Of a stretch of 64,000 nt of DNA, positions 26,345 to 34,436 are shown in pieces. Within the stretch, counting starts at the first letter, position 1. Each line of letters starts with the position of its first letter. A program made the position numbers and the translations under genes. The notes below the pieces were generated by a model, which was not told the origin of the DNA, did not search any database, and was given only the letters and a program-made list of their open reading frames with translations. The stretch comes from an uncultured Acetobacteraceae bacterium (GTDB taxonomy: Bacteria; Pseudomonadota; Alphaproteobacteria; Acetobacterales; Acetobacteraceae): NCBI GenBank assembly GCA_903918195.1, contig CAIXDS010000022.1, forward strand, positions 1 to 64,000. The letters run 5' to 3'.

Positions 26345-27156
26345 GCGCCGCCCTCGAATTTGAACCGGACGCCGCCATTGCGGCGCCCGGGGGAGCCCCG
26401 GCGGGTGCGCGGCTGGATGTGCAGGGTGTCAGCCACGGCTACGTGCTGAACAAAGCAATCCTGCCGGTGCTGCACGATATCACGCTGCACGCCAATCCCG
26501 GTGATTTCATCGCCCTGCTCGGCGCCTCCGGCTGCGGCAAATCCACCCTGCTGCGGCTGGTGGCGGGGCTCGACCGGCCGCGCCGCGGCCGGCTGCAAGT
26601 GGATGGCGTGGAAATCACCCGGCCGGACCCGTCGCGCGTCATCATGTTCCAGGACCCCACTTTGTTCCCCTGGCGCACGGTCTGGAACAACGCGGCCCTC
26701 GGCCTGGAGGCGCGCGGCGAACTCAAGCACGGGCGTGCCCGGGTCGATGAAGTGCTGTCCCTGGTCGGACTGGACAATTTCCACCATGCCTATCCGCACC
26801 AGCTCTCCGGCGGCATGGCGCAGCGCGCGGCGCTTGCCCGGGCGCTGGTGAACGACCCGCGGCTGCTGCTGTTGGACGAGCCGCTGGGCAAGCTCGACAG
26901 CCTGACGCGGCTGACCATGCAGGGCGAGATCACCCGGCTGTGGCAGCAGCGCGGCTTCACCGTGCTGATGGTGACGCACGACGTTGAGGAGGCGCTGCAC
27001 ATGGCGCAGCGGGTCATCGTGTTCAGCGAAAGGCCGGCCCGCATCCGGGCCGACCTGCAGGTCGATCTGCCCTACCCACGCCGCCGCGACGACCCCGAAC
27101 TGCTGCGCCTGCGCCGCGAGGCGCTCGGGCTGCTCGGATTGGAGTCGAGCTGGTAG
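26341..27156 (+). CDS. ABC transporter ATP-binding protein (SsuB/TauB/NrtD family)
   Basis: 271 residues with Walker A GASGCGKST, Q-loop MFQDPTLFPWRTVWNN, signature LSGGMAQRAALARAL, Walker B LLLLDEPLGKLD and the switch histidine VTHDVEEAL. The FPWRTVWNN form is typical of nitrate/sulfonate/taurine-type importers. GTG start overlaps the permease stop. The operon ends at a 17-bp-arm hairpin 5 bp downstream. The substrate is unassigned because the binding protein is missing. Confidence 0.88.
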   Translation: MSAALEFEPDAAIAAPGGAPAGARLDVQGVSHGYVLNKAILPVLHDITLHANPGDFIALLGASGCGKSTLLRLVAGLDRPRRGRLQVDGVEITRPDPSRVIMFQDPTLFPWRTVWNNAALGLEARGELKHGRARVDEVLSLVGLDNFHHAYPHQLSGGMAQRAALARALVNDPRLLLLDEPLGKLDSLTRLTMQGEITRLWQQRGFTVLMVTHDVEEALHMAQRVIVFSERPARIRADLQVDLPYPRRRDDPELLRLRREALGLLGLESSW

Positions 27157-27160
27157 ATTA

Positions 27161-27197
27161 GGAAGCAAGGCCAGGGCTCTGCCCTGGCCTTGCTTCC
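27161..27197. terminator. Perfect 17-bp-arm hairpin between convergent genes
   Basis: Arms 27161-27177 and 27181-27197 are perfect complements with a TCT loop. It fills the whole gap between the ABC ATPase gene and the rsmD stop, so it probably terminates both. It is the longest perfect member of the dispersed hairpin family. Confidence 0.75.
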
Positions 27198-27749
27198 TCA
27201 CCCCAGCCCGCCCCAGACCGTCAGCCGGGCGGCGCCGTGCGCCCGGTCCGCCAGCATGGTGCCGGGCAGTTCGATCTCCTCGTCGCGGGCGGTCTCCGCC
27301 ACCACGACCGCTCCGGGCGCGATCCAGCCGGCCCGGCCGAGCGCCGGCAACGCCGCCTGGACAAGACCCTGCCGATAGGGCGGGTCGAAGAAAATCAGCC
27401 TGCAGGGCCGGCCGGGCGGCGGCCTTGTCGCATCGGCGTCCAACACACTGGCGCGGTCGCCGGCCCGGCAGGCATCGATGTTGGCCCGCAGCACGGCGAG
27501 GGCCGCGCGGTCGCGTTCCAGGAAGCTGGCATGGGCCGCGCTGCGCGACAGGGCTTCCAGCCCCAGCGCGCCGGTGCCGGCAAAGACGTCCAGCACATCG
27601 GCGCCCTCCAGCAACTCGCGCCCGCCCCAGGGCGCGTGCAGCAGCATGTCGAACAGCGCCTGCCGCACGCGGTCGGCGGTGGGGCGCGTGGCAGCGCCGG
27701 GCGGAGCGGCGAGGCCGCGGCCTCGCCAGGCGCCGGCGACGATCCGCAC
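27198..27749 (-). CDS. rsmD: 16S rRNA (guanine966-N2)-methyltransferase RsmD
   Basis: 183 residues with the family's opening RIVAGAWRGRGL, RPTADRVRQALFD, SAM-binding VLDVFAGTGALGLEALSR, and catalytic LIFFDPPY. Methylates G966 of 16S rRNA during 30S assembly. GTG 27749 is chosen because the motif begins there and GGAGAA precedes it; it starts 2 bp after the stop of the pseudouridine synthase gene. Both genes modify ribosomal RNA, so the pairing makes sense. Confidence 0.88.
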   Translation of the reverse strand: MRIVAGAWRGRGLAAPPGAATRPTADRVRQALFDMLLHAPWGGRELLEGADVLDVFAGTGALGLEALSRSAAHASFLERDRAALAVLRANIDACRAGDRASVLDADATRPPPGRPCRLIFFDPPYRQGLVQAALPALGRAGWIAPGAVVVAETARDEEIELPGTMLADRAHGAARLTVWGGLG

Positions 27750-27751
27750 CG

Positions 27752-28532
27752 TTATGGCTTCTCCGCCGGCAACTGCTCGCGCAGCACTTTCCCCGACACT
27801 TCCTCCACCGCCCCCCGCTCCAGCTGGCCCAACTGGAACGGCCCGTAGCTCACCCGGATCAGCCGCGAGACCTGCAGGCCCAGATGCGCCATGATTTTCC
27901 GCACCTCGCGGTTGCGGCCTTCGCGCAGCCCGATCGTCAGCCAGCAATTATCGCCCTTGCGGCTGTCCAGCCCGGCCTCGATCGGGCCATAGCGCACCCC
28001 GTCCACCGTCACGCCCTTGGCCAGCGCGGTCAGCGCCTTCGGATCGACCGCACCGAACACCCGCACCCGGTAGCGCCGGATCCAACCGGTCGATGGCAGT
28101 TCCAGGCGACGGGCCAGCGCCCCGTCATTGGTCAGCAGCAGCAGCCCCTCGCTGTTGAGATCGAGCCGGCCAATGCTGACCACCCGCGGCAGCTGCGGCG
28201 GCAGCTTCTGGAACACGGTGGGCCGGCCCTCAGGGTCGCGATGCGTGGTCATCAGGCCGTCGGGCTTGTGGTAGCGCCACAGCCTGGTGCGCTCCGGCGG
28301 ATCGGCCAACTTGCCGTCCACCACCACCAGATCGCCGGCGGTGACGAAGGTGGCGGGGTGGGTCACCACCTCGTTGTTGAGCTTCACCCGCCCCTCGGCC
28401 ACCATGCGCTCGGCATCACGCCGGCTGGCGACACCGGCGCGGGACAGCCATTTGGCGATGCGCTCGCCGGAAGGAGGGGCGCCAGAAGGAGGGGGGCCAT
28501 CGGGGGGGGGGGCCGGCGGGCGGGTTGCTCAT
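27752..28532 (-). CDS. rluB: RluB/RsuA-type rRNA pseudouridine synthase, frameshifted in a poly-C tract
   Basis: Has an S4 RNA-binding domain (ERIAKWLSRAGVASRRDAERMV) and the synthase domain with VSIGRLDLNSEGLLLLTNDG, where the aspartate is catalytic, then EGRNREVRKIMAHLGL. The natural start is ATG 28532, overlapping the previous stop as ATGA, giving MSNPPAG and a proline-rich leader. A run of 11 C (28502-28512, G on the plus strand) puts this start one base out of frame with the S4 domain; 10 C would restore it. In the S4 frame a TGA follows and no ATG/GTG/TTG occurs before 28405, which would cut the S4 domain. Sequencing slip, real mutation or slippage control are all possible. Confidence 0.82.
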
Positions 28533-29251
28533 CCGCGGGCGGCCGCGACCAGGGCGGCGAAGATGCGCGCATCACCGGGGTCGATCAGGAACTCGGGATG
28601 CCATTGCACGCCCAGGCAGAACCGGAAGGCCGGGTCTTCGATGCCCTCGATCACCCCGTCCTCGGCCACCGCATTGACCACGCCGCGCAACCCGGGGTTG
28701 AGCACCGCCTGGTGGTGGGAGGAGTTCACCTGCATTTCCGACGCCCCGACGATGCGGTGCAACAGCGTGCCCGGAATGATATCCACCGCATGCCCGGGCT
28801 CGTGCCGCGGGTTGGGCTGCTCGTGCGCCAGGGCGTCGGGGACGGTGTCCGGAATGTGCTGGATCAGCGAGCCGCCGAGCACGACGGCCAGCAATTGCTG
28901 GCCGCCGCAGATGCCCAGCACCGGCAGGTTGCGTTGCAGCGCGCCGCGCAGCAGCGCCAGTTCGGCCGCGGTGCGGCCCTCCTTCAGGGTGACCGTGTCG
29001 TGCCGGGTGCGGTCGCCATACAGCGCCGGATCGACGTCGAAGGCCCCGCCGGTGACCACCAGGGCATCGATGCAGTCGAGGAAGTCGGCGGCCAGGGCAG
29101 GCAGATGCGGCAGCGCCAGGGGGATACCACCAGCGCCGGCAATGACATCGGCATAGTTGGTGCGCAGCGCGTACCAGGGATAGGTCGCGTAGCCGCCCGG
29201 CTTCTCGGCATCCAGGGTGACACCGATGACGGGTTTTTTCGGGTTGCTCAT
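28529..29251 (-). CDS. Gamma-glutamyl-gamma-aminobutyrate hydrolase family protein (peptidase C26)
   Basis: 240-residue class I glutamine amidotransferase-like hydrolase. It shows the nucleophile elbow GICGGQQLL, the catalytic histidine-glutamate pair GVQWHPEF, and the substrate region VNSSHHQAV. PuuD-type enzymes release GABA from gamma-glutamyl-GABA in putrescine breakdown. No other puu genes are nearby, so the substrate is not certain. Its stop overlaps the start of the pseudouridine synthase gene. Confidence 0.85.
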   Translation of the reverse strand: MSNPKKPVIGVTLDAEKPGGYATYPWYALRTNYADVIAGAGGIPLALPHLPALAADFLDCIDALVVTGGAFDVDPALYGDRTRHDTVTLKEGRTAAELALLRGALQRNLPVLGICGGQQLLAVVLGGSLIQHIPDTVPDALAHEQPNPRHEPGHAVDIIPGTLLHRIVGASEMQVNSSHHQAVLNPGLRGVVNAVAEDGVIEGIEDPAFRFCLGVQWHPEFLIDPGDARIFAALVAAARG

Positions 29252-29297
29252 ATGCCCTTGCTAGCCCTGTGCGCCGGGTGCGGGCAAGAAGCGCCGC

Positions 29298-29744
29298 ATG
29301 ACGCCGATGGAGATTGCGCTGGAGCAAGCCCGGCTCGCCGCCACCCGCGGCGAAGTGCCGGTGGGCGCGGTGGTGCTCGGCGCGGACGGCGCGGTGCTGG
29401 CACGCGCCGGCAACCGCTGCGAGGAACTGGCCGACCCGACGGCGCACGCGGAACTGCTCGCCCTGCGGGCGGTTGCGGCGGCGCGGCGGGAGCCGAGGCT
29501 GCCCGATTGCGACCTGGTGGTGACGCTGGAGCCCTGTCCGCTGTGTGCCGCCGCGATCAGCCTGTTCCGGGTGCGCCGGCTGGTGTTCGGCGCCTACGAC
29601 CCGAAAGGCGGCGGGGTGGAGCACGGGCCGCGCCTGTTTGACGCGCCGGGCTGCCTGCACCGCCCGGAAGTGGTCGGCGGCGTGCGCGAGCGCGAGGCGG
29701 CGGTGCTGCTGCGGGACTTCTTCAGGCCGCTCCGGCCCGGGTGA
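29298..29744 (+). CDS. tadA: tRNA-specific adenosine deaminase / nucleoside deaminase
   Basis: 148 residues with the cytidine/adenosine deaminase zinc site: HAE at 50-52 and PCPLC at 79-83, plus the opening IALEQARLAATRGEVPVGAVV. TadA converts A34 to inosine in tRNA-Arg(ACG). The metal motif here is PCPLCAAAI rather than the PCTMCAGAI usual in TadA, so another nucleoside deaminase is possible. It diverges from the gamma-glutamyl hydrolase gene with a 46-bp gap. Confidence 0.8.
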   Translation: MTPMEIALEQARLAATRGEVPVGAVVLGADGAVLARAGNRCEELADPTAHAELLALRAVAAARREPRLPDCDLVVTLEPCPLCAAAISLFRVRRLVFGAYDPKGGGVEHGPRLFDAPGCLHRPEVVGGVREREAAVLLRDFFRPLRPG

Positions 29745-29953
29745 TGCCGCGACTCCGTGGGGATCAAAGGCGCGCGATGCCGGCGCTTGTGAAGCCACAA
29801 GCTTGCGAAAGAAGGTCTGCTGATCTAATTCGCTTTTTCAACATCATTTGTCTGGAACGGTCCGCGCAGCCGCGGAAGCTTGGCGGCCACCGGCCACCTC
29901 CTGTAGGCAGAGCCTGAGAAGGTGATGCCCCCACCCCAAAACGAGGACGGCGC

Positions 29954-30340
29954 ATGTCGTATGAATACGAGGACCTGAATGACTGGCGCGCCGCCCTGAA
30001 CCATCCCGCGATGGTCGTGGCGCTGCGGCTCGCCAAAATGGTCGCACGGGGGGTGGTGCTGTTCGTCTTTTCCTTCGTCGAGATCCTGGCTGAACTACTC
30101 GCCCCGGTCGTGCTGATTGGTGGGATCGGCTGGGCGCTGCTGCCGGGCGTGCTATCGATGGCGACGCCTGAGGGTCAGGCGCACGACGTGCTGAGCAATG
30201 TAGTGCAATCCATTCCAAGGGAAATCCATTTCGGCCACGTGGCGCTGACGCCGACGGCTTTGATCGTGGACGGGTTGCTTCTCATCGCCGTCGTGGCCCT
30301 GTGCCGCACCTTGCAGGTCATCATCAGCACCGAGGGCTGA
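29954..30340 (+). CDS. Hypothetical membrane protein
   Basis: 128 residues. A polar, acidic N-terminus (MSYEYEDLNDW) is followed by two long hydrophobic stretches (around 40-75) and another near 100-120. No recognised domain. It is preceded by 209 bp in which no gene is seen. It ends 56 bp before the convergent purD stop. Confidence 0.55.
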   Translation: MSYEYEDLNDWRAALNHPAMVVALRLAKMVARGVVLFVFSFVEILAELLAPVVLIGGIGWALLPGVLSMATPEGQAHDVLSNVVQSIPREIHFGHVALTPTALIVDGLLLIAVVALCRTLQVIISTEG

Positions 30341-30396
30341 CGGCGAAGCCCCCGGGTCGCGCATTTCCGTCGGGCGGACCGGAAACGGCCGGTTCC

Positions 30397-31671
30397 TTAC
30401 CCCGCCCCCAGCGCCCGCCAGCCGATGTCGCGGCGGCAGAACCCCTCCGGCCAGTCGATCGCCGCCACGGCCTGATAGGCCGCGTCGCGTGCCGCCTGGA
30501 GATCAGGGCCGGTCGCGCATACCGTCAGCACGCGCCCGCCGGCCGCCACCAGCCGCCCGTTGAGGCGTTGAGTCGCCGCCTGGAACACGGTCACGCCCGG
30601 CATCGCGGCGGCGCACTCCAGCCCGCGAATCCCGGTGCCCTTCACCGGATCGCCCGGGTAGCCGCGCGCCGCCATCACCACGGCGATGGCAACCTCATCG
30701 CGCCAGCGGAGCGAAAACTGCGCGAGGTCACCGTTGCAGGCGGCGAGCAGGGCGGGCAGCAGGTCGGACTGCAAGCGCAGCAGCACCGCCTGGCATTCCG
30801 GATCGCCGAAGCGGGCGTTGAATTCGATCAGCTTCGGCCCGTCCGCCGTCATCATCAGCCCGGCGAACAGGATGCCGCGGAACGGCGTGCCCTGGCGCGC
30901 CAGCTCGGCCAGGGCCGGGCGGACGATGCGCGCCATCGCCGCTTCGGCCAGCGCCGGCGACAGCGCCGGCGGTGGCGAATAGGCGCCCATGCCGCCGGTA
31001 TTCGGCCCGGTATCGCCCTCGCCCACCCGTTTGTGGTCCTGTGCCGCCCCCAGCGGCAGGGCGGTTACGCCGTCGCACAGCGCGAACAGGCTGACCTCCT
31101 CGCCTTCCAGGCACTCCTCGATCACCACCGACCGCCCGGCCTCGCCCAGCGCGTCACGGTCCATGAACGCGGCGATCGCCTCCTCGGCTTCGGCGACGCT
31201 GGTGGCCACCACCACGCCCTTACCGGCCGCCAGCCCGTCCGCCTTCACCACGATTGGCGCGCCGCGGCGGCGGACGAATTCGCGCGCGGCGTGGGCATCG
31301 TCGAAACGTTCCCACAGGGCGGTCGGGATGCCGGCGGCGTCGCAGATTTCCTTGGTGAAGCTCTTGCTGCCCTCGATCCGCGCCGCCGCCGCCGAGGGGC
31401 CGCAGCAGGCGATGCCGGCCGCCCCCATGGCATCGGCGATGCCCGCCACCAGCGGTGCCTCCGGCCCGGGCAGCACCAGATCGACGGCGTTTTCGACCGC
31501 GAATTGCACGAGGGAAGAAAAATCGAGAGCGCCGATCGGCAGGTTCTCGGCGAATTCGGCGGTGCCGGCATTGCCCGGCGCGCACCAGAGTTTCGCAAGC
31601 AGGGGGCTTGCCGCCAGCGCCCAACACAGCGCGTGCTCGCGCCCGCCCGATCCGATCACCAGCACCCGCAT
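30397..31671 (-). CDS. purD: Phosphoribosylamine-glycine ligase
   Basis: Second step of purine synthesis: joins glycine to phosphoribosylamine with ATP. 424 residues, standard length. Motifs are MRVLVIGSGGREHAL, APGNAGTA, LVLPGPEAPLVAG, ATP-grasp VKADGLAAGKGVVVA, DHKRVGEGDTGPNTGGMGAYSP and EFNARFGDPECQ. AGGAGGGTGGC precedes the ATG. Divergent from xseA, with 45 bp between the starts. Confidence 0.96.
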   Translation of the reverse strand: MRVLVIGSGGREHALCWALAASPLLAKLWCAPGNAGTAEFAENLPIGALDFSSLVQFAVENAVDLVLPGPEAPLVAGIADAMGAAGIACCGPSAAAARIEGSKSFTKEICDAAGIPTALWERFDDAHAAREFVRRRGAPIVVKADGLAAGKGVVVATSVAEAEEAIAAFMDRDALGEAGRSVVIEECLEGEEVSLFALCDGVTALPLGAAQDHKRVGEGDTGPNTGGMGAYSPPPALSPALAEAAMARIVRPALAELARQGTPFRGILFAGLMMTADGPKLIEFNARFGDPECQAVLLRLQSDLLPALLAACNGDLAQFSLRWRDEVAIAVVMAARGYPGDPVKGTGIRGLECAAAMPGVTVFQAATQRLNGRLVAAGGRVLTVCATGPDLQAARDAAYQAVAAIDWPEGFCRRDIGWRALGAG

Positions 31672-31716
31672 GCCACCCTCCTTCAAGCGGCGCCGCCTGT
31701 AGCATAGGCTGGCGGC

Positions 31717-33186
31717 ATGAGCGACACGCCCCCCCGCCCGGCCGCCCCCCCGTTGGCAAGCAACATCCCCGAATACACCGTCTCGGAAATCTCCGGCGCG
31801 GTGAAGCGCACGTTGGAGGGCGCCTTCGGACGCGTCCGCGTGCGCGGCGAGATCACCGAACTGAAACGCTACCCGTCCGGCCACATCTATCTGTCGCTGA
31901 AGGACGAGGGCGGCAAGATCGCCGCAGTGGTGTGGAAATCCGCGGTCTCCCGGCTGGGGCTGGAGCCGGAGAACGGCGTCGAGGTGATCGCCCAGGGGCG
32001 GATCACGGCATACGGTGAGCGTTCAACCTACCAGCTGGTGATCGAGCGGCTGGAATATGCCGGCGTTGGCGCGCTGCTGGCGCGCATCGAGGCGCTGCGG
32101 CTGCGGCTGACCGAGGAGGGATTGTTCGACGCCGCCCGCAAGCAGCCGATCCCGCTGCTGCCGCGCGTGGTCGGGGTGGTGACCAGCGAGCGCGGGGCGG
32201 TGATCCAGGACATCCGCACCACCATCCTGCGCCGCTTTCCCCGGCCCATCCTGCTCTGGCCGGTGCCGGTGCAGGGCGAGGGCGCGGCCCAGCAGATCGC
32301 CGCCGCCATCCGCGGCTTCGACGCGCTGGTGGAAGGCGGTCCCGTGCCGCGCCCCGATGTGCTGATCGTGGCGCGCGGCGGCGGCAGTCTGGAAGACCTG
32401 ATGGCCTTCAACGAGGAAGTGGTGGTGCGCGCCGTCGCCGCCTGCCGCATCCCGCTGATCTCCGCGGTCGGGCACGAGACCGACACCACGCTGATCGATT
32501 TCGCCTCCGACCGGCGCGCGCCCACCCCCACCGCCGCCGCCGAAATGGCGGTGCCCGCGCGCGTCGAGCTGGCCGCCGACATCGCCCAGAAAGCAGCCCG
32601 GCTGATCGGGGCGCTGAACCGGCTGACCCAGGAGTGCCGGCTGCGACTGCAGCGCGCCGAACGGGGCTTGCCCGATCTGCCTTCCCTGGTCGGCACTGCG
32701 CGCCAGAGCCTGGACGACCGCGCCGCCAGACTGCTGATGGCGCTGCCCAACCTGGTGCAAGCGCGCCGCGCCGCGCTCGTGGATGTGGAGCGGCACCTGC
32801 CGGCGCCCTGGCAGATCATCGAGGCGCGCCGCAATGCCGTCGCACTGCTGGCGCAGCGGCTGCGGTCGGGGCTGCAGCATGTCGCCGCCCAGCGCCGCGC
32901 CGGGGCGGCGCAAATCATCCACCGGCTGACCGCGGCACCGCTGCGCGCGTCCCTGCGCGAGGCGGGCTCGCGGCTGGACGGAATGGCCGGCCGCCTGGAG
33001 GCAATCTCGCCGGAAGCCGTGCTGAAACGCGGTTTTGTCCTTGTGTTCGACCGGAACGGCGCGCCGGTTGCCACCGCCGGTGCCGTGAAGCCGGGAGCGG
33101 AGCTGCGGCTGCACTTTGCCGACGGCGATGTGCGGGCGGTGGCCGGCGGCAGCGGCAAACAGCGGCAGGGCAGTCTGCCGCTGTAG
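31717..33186 (+). CDS. xseA: Exodeoxyribonuclease VII large subunit
   Basis: 489 residues. N-terminal OB domain (EYTVSEISGAVKRTLEGAFGRVRVRGEIT, SGHIYLSLKDEGG), then the catalytic domain VVTSERGAVIQDI, RGGGSLEDLMAFNEE, SAVGHETDTTLIDFASDRRAPTPTAAAE, then a long coiled-coil region and a C-terminal GAPVATAGAVKPGAELRLHFADG. It forms the single-strand DNA exonuclease with XseB, whose gene is not in the window. Confidence 0.95.
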   Translation: MSDTPPRPAAPPLASNIPEYTVSEISGAVKRTLEGAFGRVRVRGEITELKRYPSGHIYLSLKDEGGKIAAVVWKSAVSRLGLEPENGVEVIAQGRITAYGERSTYQLVIERLEYAGVGALLARIEALRLRLTEEGLFDAARKQPIPLLPRVVGVVTSERGAVIQDIRTTILRRFPRPILLWPVPVQGEGAAQQIAAAIRGFDALVEGGPVPRPDVLIVARGGGSLEDLMAFNEEVVVRAVAACRIPLISAVGHETDTTLIDFASDRRAPTPTAAAEMAVPARVELAADIAQKAARLIGALNRLTQECRLRLQRAERGLPDLPSLVGTARQSLDDRAARLLMALPNLVQARRAALVDVERHLPAPWQIIEARRNAVALLAQRLRSGLQHVAAQRRAGAAQIIHRLTAAPLRASLREAGSRLDGMAGRLEAISPEAVLKRGFVLVFDRNGAPVATAGAVKPGAELRLHFADGDVRAVAGGSGKQRQGSLPL

Positions 33187-33236
33187 CCTGTGGGTCCGAC
33201 CGCTGGCAGCCGGAGCGGAGCACTACGCGCGGCGCA

Positions 33237-33595
33237 CATAAAAACGGCCCGGCGAGCGATCGCCGGGCCGTGCGCACACATGGTGCGTCTGAGTTGGGCG
33301 GTCCAACCAGCATCCATGATGCCGGGGGATCGCCTGGGGGAACTCATCGACGGCATATCCGAAAGTGCCGTCATGTTCAGTATTTCGGGAGACCTGGCGC
33401 CTGGGGCTGCCCTCTGCCTGCAAACCGGAATACCTTGCGTTCTGTGGTCTGTCCTGATTCCTCTGTCTGTTCATGATCGGCGCGGTGAGGAAACATCCTG
33501 CTGCGTGCCGTTCCGGTTTCGTCCGGTGTGGCCCAACATGGCGCATTGAAACGGGTTGCGCGTTGATCGAAATCAAACGGGTTGGTTACCAAACG
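33237..33595 (-). ncRNA. Possible small RNA with intrinsic terminator
   Basis: Reading leftward, a hairpin with 12-bp arms (33271-33260 and 33255-33244, loop of 4) is followed by TTTT, a textbook intrinsic terminator facing away from xseA. No convincing leftward gene feeds it. Upstream, TTGACA (33617-33612 on the minus strand) could be a -35 element, giving a transcript of about 350 nt. It does not look like tmRNA. The call rests on the orphan terminator. Confidence 0.3.
33244..33271 (-). terminator. Intrinsic terminator (leftward)
   Basis: Perfect 12-bp stem with a 4-base loop, then four U residues in the minus-strand transcript (33243-33240 region). On the plus strand the A-tract precedes the stem, so it would work poorly for xseA. 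Confidence 0.65.
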
Positions 33596-33610
33596 GTTTT
33601 GCCGATCCGG

Positions 33611-33630
33611 GTGTCAAGGTCGATTGACAC
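33611..33630. promoter_or_regulatory. Palindrome of PpsR-site form in an AT-rich region
   Basis: GTGTCAA-N6-TTGACAC, a perfect inverted repeat with 7-bp arms. It satisfies TGTC-N10-GACA, the PpsR/CrtJ consensus. Each arm also contains TTGACA, so two divergent -35 elements are an alternative reading. Confidence 0.35.
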
Positions 33631-34103
33631 AAATACAGATCGCTCTGACACGACACATTCCCGATCATTGCGCCGCGGCTTGCAGCATGATCCCCTCATG
33701 ATGGCACGAAATAAACGGCGAGCTTGACCAAATGCCTGTGAATATTACCAATTTTCTTTATGTATTGATTATATTTTGAATTTCGAATATTTTACAGCGG
33801 CATTTCATTGACTGACAACGTGGGCAATTTACTTGGGAATGCACGCCAATGGAACGCAGGAGACACGATCCTGGACCGCTCATCACAGTTTTGTGTGGGC
33901 AGGCGTCAAAAAAATCGTACGTCAATTCTGCATTACACTTCCATCGATCATCCCTCGCAGCCGCGTCCTGTCGCGCCCTGACCGTTTCGCCCGCTGACCG
34001 TCAGGCGGCAAGGCGGAGGCGCCGGGCTGACCCGACCGCTGTGCGCTTGGGCACGGTCAGGATTCTGGTCCATTCTGCCGCCGCCCCAACGCAGGAGGCG
34101 ATG

Positions 34104-34418
34104 ATGCCCACCGTTCCCGTGAAGCTGCTGACCGTGGTTGCCGAATCGGTGCTGGCCGACCGGCTGAGCCGCGCCATCCTGGCGGCGGGAGCGCTCGGCT
34201 TTACCCTCACCCCCGCCAGGGGGGTCGGCGCGCGCAGCCTGCGTTCCAAGACGCTCGGCGGCGACAATGTCCGCATCGAGGTCATCGCGATCGAACCGAC
34301 CGCGCGGAAATTGCTGCCGATGCTGGTGGATGAGTGGTTCCCGCGCTGCGCCGTGGTGGCCTGGCTGTCCGATGTCGAGGTGGTGCGCGGCGAAAAATAC
34401 GCCGGACCGGCGCCGTAG
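34104..34418 (+). CDS. PII-like signalling protein (SbtB/CutA-type fold)
   Basis: 104 residues with the PII pattern: beta-alpha-beta start VKLLTVVAESVLADRLSRAILAAGALGFTLTPARGVGAR, a short T-loop region with RSLRSKTLGGDNVRIEVIA, and the C-terminal VVAWLSDVEVVRGEKY that matches SbtB-like proteins. PII-like proteins bind adenine nucleotides and regulate transporters. No amtB, glnA or bicarbonate transporter is adjacent, so the partner is unknown. The second of two adjacent ATGs is chosen for spacing from AGGAGG. Confidence 0.75.
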   Translation: MPTVPVKLLTVVAESVLADRLSRAILAAGALGFTLTPARGVGARSLRSKTLGGDNVRIEVIAIEPTARKLLPMLVDEWFPRCAVVAWLSDVEVVRGEKYAGPAP

Positions 34419-34436
34419 GGCCGGCAGGCAAGGCCG

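Larger units (their letters stand above)
33187..34103. other. Long, partly AT-rich intergenic region
   Basis: 917 bp between xseA and the PII-like gene. The first part holds a strong leftward terminator-like hairpin and a possible small RNA. A palindrome is at 33611-33630. Positions 33715-33960 are strikingly AT-rich for this genome, including long A/T runs near 33745-33795. Short open frames here lack ribosome sites or recognisable content. The low GC may mark transferred DNA or a protein-bound regulatory region. Confidence 0.6.

Noticed and set aside
26984-29641. Plus-strand open frame of about 885 codons
   Set aside because: It crosses the ABC ATPase gene end, the strong terminator, rsmD, rluB and the hydrolase in the wrong frame or strand; composition is shadow-like.
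33237-33595. tmRNA (two-piece ssrA) as identity of the candidate small RNA
   Set aside because: No tRNA-like acceptor or T-loop sequence and no plausible tag-peptide frame were found.
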